Assembly: GCF_000756305.1 (NCBI RefSeq)
Contig: NZ_JRFE01000022.1
Coordinates: 275,427-314,457 of the forward strand
From: Myxosarcina sp. GI1
GTDB taxonomy: Bacteria > Cyanobacteriota > Cyanobacteriia > Cyanobacteriales > Xenococcaceae
Length of the DNA: 39,031 nt
Direction: 5' to 3'
Each line of letters begins with the position of its first letter. Within the stretch, counting starts at the first letter, position 1. Positions 1-8,427 of the stretch are shown here, piece by piece. Below the pieces are notes generated by a model. That model made no database searches. It saw only the letters and a list, made by a program, of their open reading frames with translations, and was not told the DNA's origin. A program made the position numbers and the translations under genes.

Positions 1-2
1 CC

Positions 3-611
3 TGCCACTTTGGGCTAAATAATATGTTTGCCGATAATGGCTTGGATGATGCCTATGAAACCCGTCTTTATTTCCCTGCCGATGCCAATCAAATGAAAGC
101 CTGTGTCGAAAAAGTCTTTGGCGATCCTGGATTGCGTTTTATCTTCTCTACTCGTTCTAAAGTGCCAATGATTTTAGATAAAGAAGGTAACGAACTGTTT
201 GGCGGTGACTATAAATTTACCCCTGGTAAAGATGAAGTGATTCGCGAAGGTAGTGCTGGTTATATAATTAGCTTCGGCGATGCTCTCTACCGCGCTTTAG
301 ATGCAGTAGAACGCCTCCAACAACAAGGTATTGAAGTTGGTTTGATTAACAAACCCACCCTTAACGCTATTGACGAAGATATGCTGGCTAAAGTCGGTCG
401 TTCTCCATTCGTCTTAGTCGTAGAATCTTTCAATCGTCGCACTGGTTTGGGTAGTCGCTTTGGTTCCTGGTTGTTAGAACGCGGCTTGAGTCCTAAATTC
501 GCTCACCTCGGTACACACGAAGAAGGCTGCGGCGGACTTTGGGAACAGTTCCCCTATCAGGGACTCGATCCAGAAAGCATCATGAAAAAAGTCAAAGAGT
601 TAGTTAAGTAA
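3..611 (+). CDS. Transketolase-like protein, C-terminal part (5' end outside window)
   Basis: The reading frame is open to the left edge, with seven codons before the first ATG at 24, so this is the 3' end of a longer gene rather than a 195-residue protein. The product resembles the C-terminal half of transketolase/DXP-synthase-type enzymes, which use thiamine diphosphate to transfer two-carbon units. The last third, with RTGLGSRFGSWLLERG and a nearby HLGTHEEGCGG, looks like the C-terminal transketolase domain. The N-terminal ThDP-binding part is not in the window, so substrate cannot be judged. The stop is followed by a good intrinsic terminator. Family assignment is fairly confident; exact enzyme is not. 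Confidence 0.65.
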   Translation, partial: CHFGLNNMFADNGLDDAYETRLYFPADANQMKACVEKVFGDPGLRFIFSTRSKVPMILDKEGNELFGGDYKFTPGKDEVIREGSAGYIISFGDALYRALDAVERLQQQGIEVGLINKPTLNAIDEDMLAKVGRSPFVLVVESFNRRTGLGSRFGSWLLERGLSPKFAHLGTHEEGCGGLWEQFPYQGLDPESIMKKVKELVK

Positions 612-648
612 CTCTGTAGTTGAAACCTCAAAATATCTAACTAACTAG

Positions 649-674
649 GGTGGGCGATGCCTACCTTTTTTTTT
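649..674 (+). terminator. Intrinsic terminator of the transketolase-like gene
   Basis: GGTGGGC, a GAT loop and GCCTACC form a 7-bp stem with one G-T pair, followed by nine T residues. It lies 38 bases after the stop codon on the plus strand and faces the convergent regulator gene ending at 720. Confidence 0.75.
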
Positions 675-719
675 GATTTGATATTTTTTCTTTTTAATCT
701 AGCAATCGAATTATTATTG

Positions 720-1349
720 TTAAAGCCTAATTAGTCCCTGTCGCAATCCTAATGTAACTGCTTCAGTACGACTAGAGACACAGAGCTTAGACAGAATCGA
801 ACTGATGTGAAACTTAACTGTATGTTTGGATATTTGTAGAGCAGAGGCGATCGCTCTATTATCCAAACCAGTTCCTAATAACTGCAATACTTCCATTTCC
901 CTAGAAGTTAAATTAGTTTCTAATGCTGGTAGAGGAGTAATTGCTACATTATGTTCGGCAAAAGATGCCAGTTCTGGAGCGATCGCGATTAAACCAGCCC
1001 TCACAGTGGCGATCGCGGCAATAATTTCATCGGCGTTGGTCAGACGAGGTAAAAAAGCTTTAAAACCCAAATCGAGATATTCGCCCAATTCTTCAACGGT
1101 CAAAGAATCGGTTAATAAAATACCTACTACCTCGAAATCTACCGCTAACATCCATCGCTCCAGCCACCAAAAATCTTTGTCGGGCATTCGCTCTAGTAGT
1201 AGTAAATCGAAAGCCCTATCGCTCAAAGACAATAAGCTTGCTTCATCGACAAAACTACCTATTATTTGTAAATTGGGTTGGCGATCGAGGATGCTAACCA
1301 AACCAGCTAGCACGAGGGAGTTAGAATTATAGACTGCGATCCGAATCAT
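720..1349 (-). CDS. NarL/LuxR-family regulator with degenerate receiver
   Basis: The C-terminal 65 residues form a LuxR/NarL DNA-binding helix-turn-helix (LTSREMEVLQLLGTGLDNRA, then ISKHTVKFHISSILSKL). The N-terminal 120 residues have the length and pattern of a receiver but lack its chemistry. The acidic pair after strand 1 is replaced by NSN, the phospho-acceptor position reads LLLLERMP with Glu in place of Asp, and the usual Lys before the last helix reads FLPRL. It may therefore work without phosphorylation, with the Glu as a possible fixed phospho-mimic. Its start overlaps the stop of the upstream protease gene in an ATGA junction, so the two are probably translationally coupled. Target genes are unknown. 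Confidence 0.85.
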   Translation of the reverse strand: MIRIAVYNSNSLVLAGLVSILDRQPNLQIIGSFVDEASLLSLSDRAFDLLLLERMPDKDFWWLERWMLAVDFEVVGILLTDSLTVEELGEYLDLGFKAFLPRLTNADEIIAAIATVRAGLIAIAPELASFAEHNVAITPLPALETNLTSREMEVLQLLGTGLDNRAIASALQISKHTVKFHISSILSKLCVSSRTEAVTLGLRQGLIRL

Positions 1350-1957
1350 CGTGGGATCGATCTGACAAAATCTTCAACTTGTTGGCTGGGTATTGCCAAT
1401 GCCAAACCATTAGCAACTGCCATATTAATCCCAATAATCTCGCCTTTAGCATTAGCTAAAATACCTCCAGAATTACCAGGAGCGAGTTGAAGATCGGCAG
1501 CAATTAAAGGAGTAGGATAACTTGGATTTAAATTTGTTTTCATCCTTCGAGGAACTTGGGTAGAATCAGTTTTCTGCCATTTAGTAGCATGTATAATTCC
1601 TACCGTTAAAGCACCTTTGAATCCCCAGGGATTACCCATTGCCAAAACTATTTCTCCCGATCGCAACAGTTGAGAATTGCCGATAGTGGGGATAGGTAGT
1701 TTTCGATCTTGAATCTCAATTGCTGCTAAATCTCGCCTGTTATCAAGAGCAATTACTAAGCCTTTAATAACTCGTTCGTCCTCTAATTTAATATCTATCT
1801 TTGAACCCGAAACCACATGAGCATTAGTTACGATTAAACCTTCTCTCGACCAAATTACTCCCGAACCACCGCTACGATAACTGGCGATCTCGACGGTTAA
1901 GCTTCTCAGTTGTCGAGCAATTGCTACTAATTCAGTCTCTATTTGCCTGACAATCAT
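1346..1957 (-). CDS. Small trypsin-like (S1C/HtrA-type) serine protease without PDZ
   Basis: The product has 203 residues with the full chymotrypsin-fold triad: His47 in VTNAHVV, Asp76 in NRRDLAAI and Ser163 in APGNSGG. It has neither a PDZ domain nor a signal peptide, so it is shorter than normal HtrA/Deg enzymes (about 380-450 residues) and probably cytoplasmic. Both ends overlap neighbours by ATGA junctions: the PDZ-bearing pseudo-protease lies upstream and the NarL-type regulator downstream. The arrangement suggests that catalytic and PDZ functions of an HtrA-like unit are split over two polypeptides. That last point is inference; the intact triad is seen directly. Confidence 0.85.
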   Translation of the reverse strand: MIVRQIETELVAIARQLRSLTVEIASYRSGGSGVIWSREGLIVTNAHVVSGSKIDIKLEDERVIKGLVIALDNRRDLAAIEIQDRKLPIPTIGNSQLLRSGEIVLAMGNPWGFKGALTVGIIHATKWQKTDSTQVPRRMKTNLNPSYPTPLIAADLQLAPGNSGGILANAKGEIIGINMAVANGLALAIPSQQVEDFVRSIPR

Positions 1958-2874
1958 CTTTCTTTACCACTATCGCCGATAGTTAGAGATATATTCTGCA
2001 ATGAACCCGCACGAATTAACTTTATTTTTATCGTTTTTCCAATATTTTGCGGTTCTAAATAAGACTGAATATCTCTTATGTTTTTAATTGCAGTATCTTC
2101 AATCTCGGTCAAAATATCCCCCAGTAAAATGCCAGCTTGTTCTGCTGGGGCTAGAGATTCGACACTAAGAATCATCAATCCTCGATCGGTATTTAAAGAT
2201 AATTCGGCTACCAGAGAGTCGGGTAAACCAACAGGCTGCATTGCTAAACCTAAATAGCCGCGACGAATATGTCCCGTCTCTAATAACTGGTCGATTACGC
2301 GCTCTACTGTAACGGCAGGTATCGTCAACACACTGCGGCGCGGTCCTGTCGTATTGAAACCCACAACTTTTCCTGCGGCGTTAACCAAAGCACTGCCGCC
2401 ACTACCAGGGTAAAAATTTAGGTCTAAACGAATAAAGCGATCGATTTTACCACCGAGGCTACTGCGCCACGTACCGCCTACGGTAGCAATTACTCCCTGA
2501 CTGGCAAATGAACCTCGTTCGGGATCTCGACCGACAGCTATTGCTAGATGACCGACTTTGAGTTCGCAGTTACTATCTATAGGTGCAATGGGTAAAGATG
2601 CCTCGGTTTTGAATACGGCTACATCCGTACTGCGATCGCGTCCTAATAAGGTTACGGGCGAAGTTTCTCCGTTAGGAAGCGTAATTTTAACTTTCTCTCG
2701 TTTAATATTTTCCTCTGAAGTAACAATTATGCCTTCGCGCCAATAGATACCGCTACATGGAAAACGCTGTTCCCCGATTGCCACAACTGAATTACCGACA
2801 GTTTCAACGATCTCGGCTAAATTTTGCGAAAAAGCAATTAAAGGATTAGTGTTTGAATTAGTTGCTGATGACAT
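1954..2874 (-). CDS. HtrA-like pseudo-protease with C-terminal PDZ domain
   Basis: The first 200 residues have a trypsin-like fold pattern, followed by a PDZ domain at about 205-300 (RRGYLGLAMQPVGLP, later APAEQAGILLGDILTEIED). Only Asp84 of the triad (RSTDVAVF) is kept. The His motif VTNAHV reads VTSEENI, with Glu55 at the His position. The nucleophile motif PGNSGG reads PGSGGS, so Gly159 sits at the Ser position. It should therefore be proteolytically inactive and may act as a sensor or adaptor through its PDZ domain. There is no signal peptide. It is first of three ATGA-overlapping genes. Loss of activity is inferred from alignment by eye. Confidence 0.8.
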   Translation of the reverse strand: MSSATNSNTNPLIAFSQNLAEIVETVGNSVVAIGEQRFPCSGIYWREGIIVTSEENIKREKVKITLPNGETSPVTLLGRDRSTDVAVFKTEASLPIAPIDSNCELKVGHLAIAVGRDPERGSFASQGVIATVGGTWRSSLGGKIDRFIRLDLNFYPGSGGSALVNAAGKVVGFNTTGPRRSVLTIPAVTVERVIDQLLETGHIRRGYLGLAMQPVGLPDSLVAELSLNTDRGLMILSVESLAPAEQAGILLGDILTEIEDTAIKNIRDIQSYLEPQNIGKTIKIKLIRAGSLQNISLTIGDSGKER

Positions 2875-3206
2875 TGATTATTATCGATACTTAACGTTGT
2901 TTTTATATTGCTCGATATAGCAACTCGATGACATCAGTTAATTGGGTAGATGTTGACCTGGAAATCTGGGTAGGTATAGCAAAAGGCAAAAGTTAAAACT
3001 AAAATGCCTAACCCTTCGACAATTGACAATGAGCAGTTAGCAATGAGCAATTATCATATAGCAATTAACAGTCATAATCGTTCATTGTTCATTGTTCGTT
3101 TGCTATAAGCGAGCAATAGAGGCGTTGTATACTTACGGATCGATGGTTCGATTTTATATTTACTGTATATCTTAAAAAATAATCGATCTAAGCAGATAAT
3201 TTATTA
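2875..3206. other. Gene-free 332-bp spacer with short repeats
   Basis: No coding frame is convincing. The stretch holds AT-rich sequence, scattered GAGCAATTA/GCAATTA-like words and three heptamers (GTTCATT, GTTCATT, GTTCGTT) at 3080-3100. Any promoter of the minus-strand protease/regulator operon should be near 2880-2950. I cannot assign boxes with confidence. Confidence 0.4.
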
Positions 3207-3635
3207 TCAAGCGATCGCTATAGTGAGCTTTAATTTAAGTTCTTCGCTGTATTCTTCTTCATAAATCAGCGATTCAGTAATTTCTTCTAATAATTCTTTC
3301 TTTATTTTTCCTGCTGCAAGCCAAACAGCGATGTTTTCCATTTCTGTAGCGAATTTTTGAACTGCATAGTCATATCCATTGAGTTCCATAAAATAGCAAC
3401 CTAAAGCAATACTCAAACGTTTATTTGTGTCGGCAAATACTTTTAATTTAGCGATCGCAAATACTAAATGAGTTAGCTTATGATGAAATTTAGCATACTT
3501 ATCATCATTTTGAATTTGCTGAAGTAAATTTTCCAAGCAATCGAGATTGTTTATTCCACGAACACCACCAGAATTATCGATAATCCAGTCATGCAATTCA
3601 ACAGCGTGCCAACTATTAAAATACAAAATCCTCAT
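3207..3635 (-). CDS. Doc/Fic-type death-on-curing-like toxin, His-to-Lys variant
   Basis: The 142-residue product resembles the Doc branch of the Fic fold, whose members modify elongation factor Tu or other proteins with phosphate or AMP. The core motif HxFx(N/D)xNKR appears as KVFADTNKR at residues 65-73. Phosphate-binding residues are kept, but the catalytic His is Lys65. The enzyme may be inactive or altered. The gene lies nine bases after a minus-strand open frame that looks like the remaining C-terminal part of its partner or antitoxin. That partner was cut by an insertion element, so the module is probably decaying. Confidence 0.65.
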   Translation of the reverse strand: MRILYFNSWHAVELHDWIIDNSGGVRGINNLDCLENLLQQIQNDDKYAKFHHKLTHLVFAIAKLKVFADTNKRLSIALGCYFMELNGYDYAVQKFATEMENIAVWLAAGKIKKELLEEITESLIYEEEYSEELKLKLTIAIA

Positions 3636-3644
3636 TTGTACAGT

Positions 3645-3962
3645 TTAGCAATTCTTAAGCCGTTGAAAGACAGCAAAGATTTCTGGATTTGATAATTTTT
3701 CTTTTAAGGATTGGCTTTTTTCGTTTAGAAATTGCTCGAAGTCTGCTTCTGAGGCAGTTTTAAAATTAGCTTCTATTTTTTTATGCAAAGCCTCTTCAAA
3801 AGGCAGCTTGCTATTAGCCATTTTAATTCTAGCTTCTTCGATAAATGGCACAAAATTCGGATTATTTTCTAAATTAGATACAATCTCATCTAGTTCTTGA
3901 AGAGACAATTTTCTTTCTTTTTGTTTTGACCTTAACTCCATTTCTTCTGCTATACCTTTTTC
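3645..3962 (-). pseudogene. C-terminal remnant of the Doc partner gene (98-residue ORF)
   Basis: An ATG at 3941 opens a 98-residue charged, helical protein (rich in Lys and Glu, ending VFQRLKNC) directly before the Doc-like gene. The frame stays open upstream of this ATG through eight more codons to 3962, exactly where the ISL3-type element begins. An interrupted longer gene would leave this pattern. The N-terminal part of a plausible original gene lies on the other side of the element (5060-5299). Whether the 98-residue piece is still made and still acts as antitoxin is unknown. I recognise no domain in it. Confidence 0.5.
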
Positions 3963-5059
3963 GGTTCTTCAGTAAATAGTATGCTTAACTAACAGTTGAA
4001 ATGCCAAGTTAACAAAACTCTATCACGAAAGTTACTAAAATTTCTAAATCCGTATGCCGCTCGTTTTATGAGCTTTAATTTATTGTTAATTCCTTCCACG
4101 ACTCCATTAGTTATTCTCTGGTCAAAGTAAGCAATTATTTCTCCTATCCATCTGGTAATTGTCTTTTGAGCTTTTGGATAATATTCTTGGGCTTCTTTTA
4201 ACCAATCGCTAATTTTTAGTAATCCTGTTAAACTATCTTGCTTTTGTTGCAAAATATCTCTAAATTTTTCTTTTAACTCGTGCATTTTTCCCAATGTCGG
4301 ACAAACTATTTTAACTTCGTTTAATTTCTCTTGTTGTCTCTCATTTAAATTATCTTCATTTCTGAGCAGCGCATATTTGCTTTTGCTTAGTCCCGATAAG
4401 ATTTTCTGCTTCTTTTCCTTAGATTTCTCTTTTTTTACTTCTCGTTTTTGAGCTTTTCTTTGCTCATCTAACTCCTCATTGACTTGTTTCATTACCTGAA
4501 ATCTGTCTGCTACTATTTCGGCATTCGGCATTAACTTTCTAACCAAACTTTTGTAAGGCTTCCATAAGTCTATGCTCACATATTCAATTAACTGAAGTAC
4601 TTCTGTTCCCCACGAAGTTAGAACGGACATAATTTTTTCTTGACTTCGCTCTGATAAAATATCGACTACCTTGCTTTTCTCTAAATCTACTAATACCGCA
4701 CAATAATTGCCCTGTCCCTTCACTAAGGCTATTTCGTCAATTCCTAATCTTTTTAACTTTGATGGTTTCTCTTGTTTTAGTTCTTGGGCTTTATCTTTAA
4801 GCATTGTTTCTATTTCTTCGGTCGAGACATCATTATTTTTAGCTACCGTCTTAATGTCATCTAACAGCTTGGTTTTTGATGAGGATGCCATTTTGTGTAC
4901 CTATCAACTTAACTAACTATGACTAAAGCAAGTTTATGTGATAAGTTATTGTGATTACAACCCATATATAACCAAGGTTTTACCTCGATATGTTCTTGGT
5001 TAGATTCCTGTTTTTTGGGTTATCAACTAATTATTTGGCATATTTATAACTGAAGAACC
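3963..5059 (-). mobile_element. ISL3-family insertion sequence, shortened
   Basis: Terminal inverted repeats GGTTCTTCAGT (3963-3973) and ACTGAAGAACC (5049-5059) match over 11 bases and have the GG-TCTTC type of end seen in ISL3 elements. The element is 1097 bp, shorter than the usual 1.3-1.5 kb, and the transposase lacks its N-terminal zinc-binding/HTH part. No 8-bp target duplication is visible: the left flank is CCTTTTTC and the right flank ATAACCGC. This fits an insertion followed by loss of adjacent host sequence. Confidence 0.8.
3989..4891 (-). CDS. ISL3-family transposase, N-terminally truncated
   Basis: The 300-residue product contains the DDE catalytic core of ISL3 transposases: Asp in LGIDEIALVKG, Asp in VSIDLWKPYKSLV and Glu in NGVVEGINNKLKLIKR, ending with RAAYGFRNFSNFRDRV. 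A lysine-rich coiled stretch lies near residues 145-170. Full-length family members have about 400 residues, with an N-terminal zinc ribbon and HTH that bind the element ends. That part is missing, and the 160 bases between this start and the right inverted repeat hold only broken frames. The copy is probably unable to transpose itself. Confidence 0.85.
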   Translation of the reverse strand: MASSSKTKLLDDIKTVAKNNDVSTEEIETMLKDKAQELKQEKPSKLKRLGIDEIALVKGQGNYCAVLVDLEKSKVVDILSERSQEKIMSVLTSWGTEVLQLIEYVSIDLWKPYKSLVRKLMPNAEIVADRFQVMKQVNEELDEQRKAQKREVKKEKSKEKKQKILSGLSKSKYALLRNEDNLNERQQEKLNEVKIVCPTLGKMHELKEKFRDILQQKQDSLTGLLKISDWLKEAQEYYPKAQKTITRWIGEIIAYFDQRITNGVVEGINNKLKLIKRAAYGFRNFSNFRDRVLLTWHFNC

Positions 5060-5299
5060 ATAACCGCTAGCTTTTAATTCTTCGCTATGAGTTGCTAAAT
5101 ATTTATCGAGAATGTTTTCACTCACATCAAATAAAATCTATAGCTGTTGCTTAGTAAAAACCAAATTGCCCTCAAAAACAAATTTGTCTGGAAATTTCAT
5201 ACTATGAAGATTAAAATGATCTTCTACTTTTTTGAGAAGATAACTATTATTTATAATGTTTTGGCGATCGCGATAAGAATTTGTTAAATTTTTAGTCAT
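5060..5299 (-). pseudogene. N-terminal fragment of the gene interrupted by the IS, with in-frame stop
   Basis: Reading from an ATG at 5299 gives a protein-like frame that includes KKVEDHF, KFVFEGNLVFTKQQL, then a TAG at 5140-5138 (codon 54), and resumes as ILFDVSENILDKYLATHSEE and LKASGY up to the IS border. The segment around the stop resembles an N-terminal HTH of the RhuM-like type (a FTKQQL..LFDVSE pattern). I infer it is the front of the same gene whose tail is at 3645-3962. A nonsense mutation plus an IS makes it a pseudogene. Confidence 0.55.
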
Positions 5300-5381
5300 A
5301 AAAAAATACTTCATTAATGATACCTACTACATTAATAAAGTAATTTCACAAAATTAAAGTTGTATTTGTAGCAATAATTTA

Positions 5382-6461
5382 CTACAGATCGGAAAATACC
5401 TGTTGAACTGCGGGGTGAACGATCTGACCGCCTTTGATGTTTAAACCTTTGGCTAAATTGGCATCGGTTTCTAAAGCTTTCAAACCCAAGTCGGCTAGTT
5501 TAATTGCATAGGGCAAAGTGCTATTATTTAAAGCTTGTGTAGCCGTCCAGGGAACTGCACCAGGCATATTTGGTACGCCAAAGTGTACTACTCCTTCTTC
5601 GACATAGGTAGGAGTGGTATGGGATGTGGGACGCAGAGTTTCGATACAGCCTCCCTGATCTACTGCTACATCCACAATTACCGAACCAGGACGCATTTGA
5701 CCGACTAAGTCATGAGAAACCAACACGGGTGCTTTTCTACCTACTACCAATACCGCACCGATCAGTAAGTCGGCATCGGGAACTACAGCTTCAATTTGTG
5801 GCGCACTACTGTAGAGTAATTCTACCCGCGAACCAAATAGAGTTTCTAAATAAGACAGGCGATCGACGTTAATATCGATAATTTGCACCCTCGCACCCAT
5901 CCCGACAGCAATTTTTGCCGCTTCTGTACCGACGATGCCACCACCTAAAATTACTACTTTACCAGGACTGACTCCAGGCACGCCACCGAGTAATACTCCT
6001 CTGCCTCCCTGCTGTTTTTCTAAATATCTCGCGCCAAATTGTACCGATAAGCGACCTGCAATAATGCTCATCGGTGTAAGTAGGGGGAGTTTACCGTCTG
6101 GTAATTCTACAGTTTCATAGGCGATCGCAGTGGTTCCCGACTCAATTAAAGCTTTGGTTAAAGTGCGATCGGCAGCTAGATGAAAATAAGTAAATAATAG
6201 CTGTTGGGGCTGTAAATATTGATATTCTGCTTTAAGAGGTTCCTTAACTTTAACTACTAGCTCTCGATCCCAAGCTGTGGCTGCATCTTCAACAATTTTC
6301 GCCCCTGCCTGTAAATAATCTTCATCGCTAAAGCCAGCACCCACACCAGCACCAGTTTCGACAAATACCGTATGTTTTTTTGACAAGACGCTAACGCTAT
6401 TAGGAGTCAATCCCACACGAAATTCTCGATCTTTGGTTTCTTTTGGTACGCCTATTTCCAT
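5382..6461 (-). CDS. ald: Alanine dehydrogenase
   Basis: The 359-residue product is the normal length for alanine dehydrogenase, which interconverts L-alanine with pyruvate plus ammonia using NAD. It begins MEIGVPKETKDREFRVGLTP, with Arg15 and Lys-containing substrate-site motifs (VVKVKEPL). The central Rossmann segment reads VVILGGGIVGTEAAK, and the C-terminal part has HFGVPNMPGAVPWTAT. All match the family closely. It is monocistronic, with a 185-bp promoter region shared back-to-back with the mscS-like gene. In cyanobacteria the enzyme serves nitrogen and carbon balance. Confidence 0.95.
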   Translation of the reverse strand: MEIGVPKETKDREFRVGLTPNSVSVLSKKHTVFVETGAGVGAGFSDEDYLQAGAKIVEDAATAWDRELVVKVKEPLKAEYQYLQPQQLLFTYFHLAADRTLTKALIESGTTAIAYETVELPDGKLPLLTPMSIIAGRLSVQFGARYLEKQQGGRGVLLGGVPGVSPGKVVILGGGIVGTEAAKIAVGMGARVQIIDINVDRLSYLETLFGSRVELLYSSAPQIEAVVPDADLLIGAVLVVGRKAPVLVSHDLVGQMRPGSVIVDVAVDQGGCIETLRPTSHTTPTYVEEGVVHFGVPNMPGAVPWTATQALNNSTLPYAIKLADLGLKALETDANLAKGLNIKGGQIVHPAVQQVFSDL

Positions 6462-6646
6462 CTTGTCTCCCCTACTAACGATTTTAATCTTTCCTGAGTC
6501 AACTATAAATTGCTGTTACTTACATTACTTTAACTATTAACCAGATTATTGTGAGTGGCAACAAATGAATATTAAATGAGAAAAAACATAAATCATAGGG
6601 TTTATAGCTTGTTGCCAATTTTCATTTTTTTAGTTTTGAAGTTAGA

Positions 6647-7792
6647 ATGTCTACCGCACAAAAGCGATCGAAGGATATGTTTATGTCTTTAGAATTTATG
6701 GAATGGAAATTTTTAGGTAATACTCTTGGTAGTTTGCTAACTGCGGTAGCGACAATTGTTATCGCCGTAGTCATTGTTAAACTGGCTCGCTACTTTTTTC
6801 TCAAACGTATCAAACGATGGGTAAATAAAACCCCAAGTATTTGGGACGATCGCCTGGTTAGTATTGTAGAACGCCACTTTATCCCCATCTTTTATTTATT
6901 AAGTGTTTATTTAGCTGTCAACCAACTCAAACTACATCAGCTTTTAGCTAGATCTATCGATGTAATATTAATTATTCTGGGGACATTTCTGGGTGTAAAA
7001 TTAATTACTTCTTTAATTGAATATGCCTTACGTTTGTACTGGGTCACTCATCATTCTAAAAATGTCAGTTTCGAGCAAACCATTGATGCTTTACTACCAG
7101 CAATTAGAACTATAGTTTGGGCGATCGGATTTGTTTTTTTATTAGATAACTTAGGATTTGATATTTCAGCCGTTATCGCCAGTTTGGGCATTGGCGGTGT
7201 AGCGATCGCTCTAGCTTCTCAAGGTTTATTACAGGACTTATTTAGCTATTTTGCAATTTTGTTCGATCGCCCGTTTGAACTAAAAGATTTTATTATCGTG
7301 GGCGATTATTTAGGTACGGTCGAATATGTCGGTATTAAAACTACCAGACTTAAAAGTATTGACGGCGAAGAAATTATTATTGCCAATACAGATTTAACTA
7401 GTTCGAGAATTCGCAACTATAAGCGGATGAGACAGAGAAGAATTGCCTTCAAATTTGGCGTGATTTACGATACCAACCCCGAACAGCTAGCAGCAATACC
7501 TCAAATAGTAGGACATATTATTAGTAACACTGAAAATGTAACTTTCGATCGCGCTCACTTTTTAGCTTATGGTGATTTTAGCCTCGATTTTGAAGTAGTT
7601 TATTTTGTTGGCAGCAGTGACTACACTCAATATATGAACGCCCAACAACAAATAAACTTACAACTAAAACAAGAATTTACCCAAAGAGGAATTGAGTTTG
7701 CCTATCCTACTCAGGTTAATTATTTACATTTAAATGAAACACAACTAAATGGCAATGGAAACGGCAAAAAAGAGCAAACAACTAATGTTTGA
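6647..7792 (+). CDS. MscS-family mechanosensitive channel
   Basis: The 381-residue inner-membrane protein has transmembrane segments near 25-45, 75-95, 100-125 and 150-180. The MscS pore helix and beta domain follow (ISAVIASLGIGGVAIALASQ, then DLFSYFAILFDRPFELKDFI and GTVEYVGIKTTRLKSIDGE). It would release solutes on hypo-osmotic shock. A second ATG eleven codons downstream (6677, in KDMFMSLEF) could be the real start, as there is no clear ribosome site before 6647. The C-terminal tail is Asn/Gly rich. Confidence 0.9.
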   Translation: MSTAQKRSKDMFMSLEFMEWKFLGNTLGSLLTAVATIVIAVVIVKLARYFFLKRIKRWVNKTPSIWDDRLVSIVERHFIPIFYLLSVYLAVNQLKLHQLLARSIDVILIILGTFLGVKLITSLIEYALRLYWVTHHSKNVSFEQTIDALLPAIRTIVWAIGFVFLLDNLGFDISAVIASLGIGGVAIALASQGLLQDLFSYFAILFDRPFELKDFIIVGDYLGTVEYVGIKTTRLKSIDGEEIIIANTDLTSSRIRNYKRMRQRRIAFKFGVIYDTNPEQLAAIPQIVGHIISNTENVTFDRAHFLAYGDFSLDFEVVYFVGSSDYTQYMNAQQQINLQLKQEFTQRGIEFAYPTQVNYLHLNETQLNGNGNGKKEQTTNV

Positions 7793-7928
7793 CGCGATCG
7801 CCCGATCTTGCATAAACAAATAATCTTTAGCGGTGGGCATTAGTAAATTTATTCTTTACGTCGCGATACTTTACAATGCTCACTCTACGAAGGCGCAATT
7901 GTTCTGTTGTATTCAGTTTATCAATTTG

Positions 7929-8378
7929 ATGTTAAAAAATAGAGTTTATATTTTAAAGAATATACTAATGTTGCATTTGTTTTTTAGTTTTTTAATGTTA
8001 TTTATCTGGCAAGTTTTAAATGCTGAAGTCTTAGCATGGCGTACAAGCTACGATCGAGAATTAGAAATTACCACAATCAGAAATGATTGTTCAACCATAC
8101 AACCAATTGCAACTTACTCATTTAGAAACGGAGAAGTAGATGGAATTCTATACGCTACATCATGTCGTGATGGTAGTGAATTACCAAATCCCTTAGTTGA
8201 CTACGTAAAATACAAGTTTATTGATACGGGTGGTTCTAGTCTAGAAAGATGTTATGGAATAGTAGATACTTCTGTTCCTTCAGGAATTAGATATAGTTGG
8301 GAATTTCTAGGTGCAGTACCAGGATACTCTTGCAGCCAAAAAAATACAATTCATAAACTTTTTCCTAAAGGTTATTAG
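7929..8378 (+). CDS. Small secreted protein of unknown function
   Basis: The frame is open from 7833, but a plausible start is the ATG at 7929, giving about 149 residues. From there a basic n-region and a long hydrophobic stretch (MLHLFFSFLMLFIWQVLNAEVLA) form a signal peptide. Alternatively translation starts at 7968, with AAAGAA eight bases upstream. The mature part is about 110 residues with four cysteines (NDCSTI, TSCRDG, ERCYGI, YSCSQK), suggesting two disulfides in the periplasm or outside. I recognise no family. Confidence 0.55.
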   Translation: MLKNRVYILKNILMLHLFFSFLMLFIWQVLNAEVLAWRTSYDRELEITTIRNDCSTIQPIATYSFRNGEVDGILYATSCRDGSELPNPLVDYVKYKFIDTGGSSLERCYGIVDTSVPSGIRYSWEFLGAVPGYSCSQKNTIHKLFPKGY

Positions 8379-8427
8379 CGACAGCTTTGATTTAACAACA
8401 CCAACAACTTTAAATTACAGACAATTG

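Noticed and set aside
826-1332. Plus-strand 168-codon frame opposite the NarL-type gene
   Set aside because: It is the antisense shadow of a clear regulator gene and has no recognisable domain.
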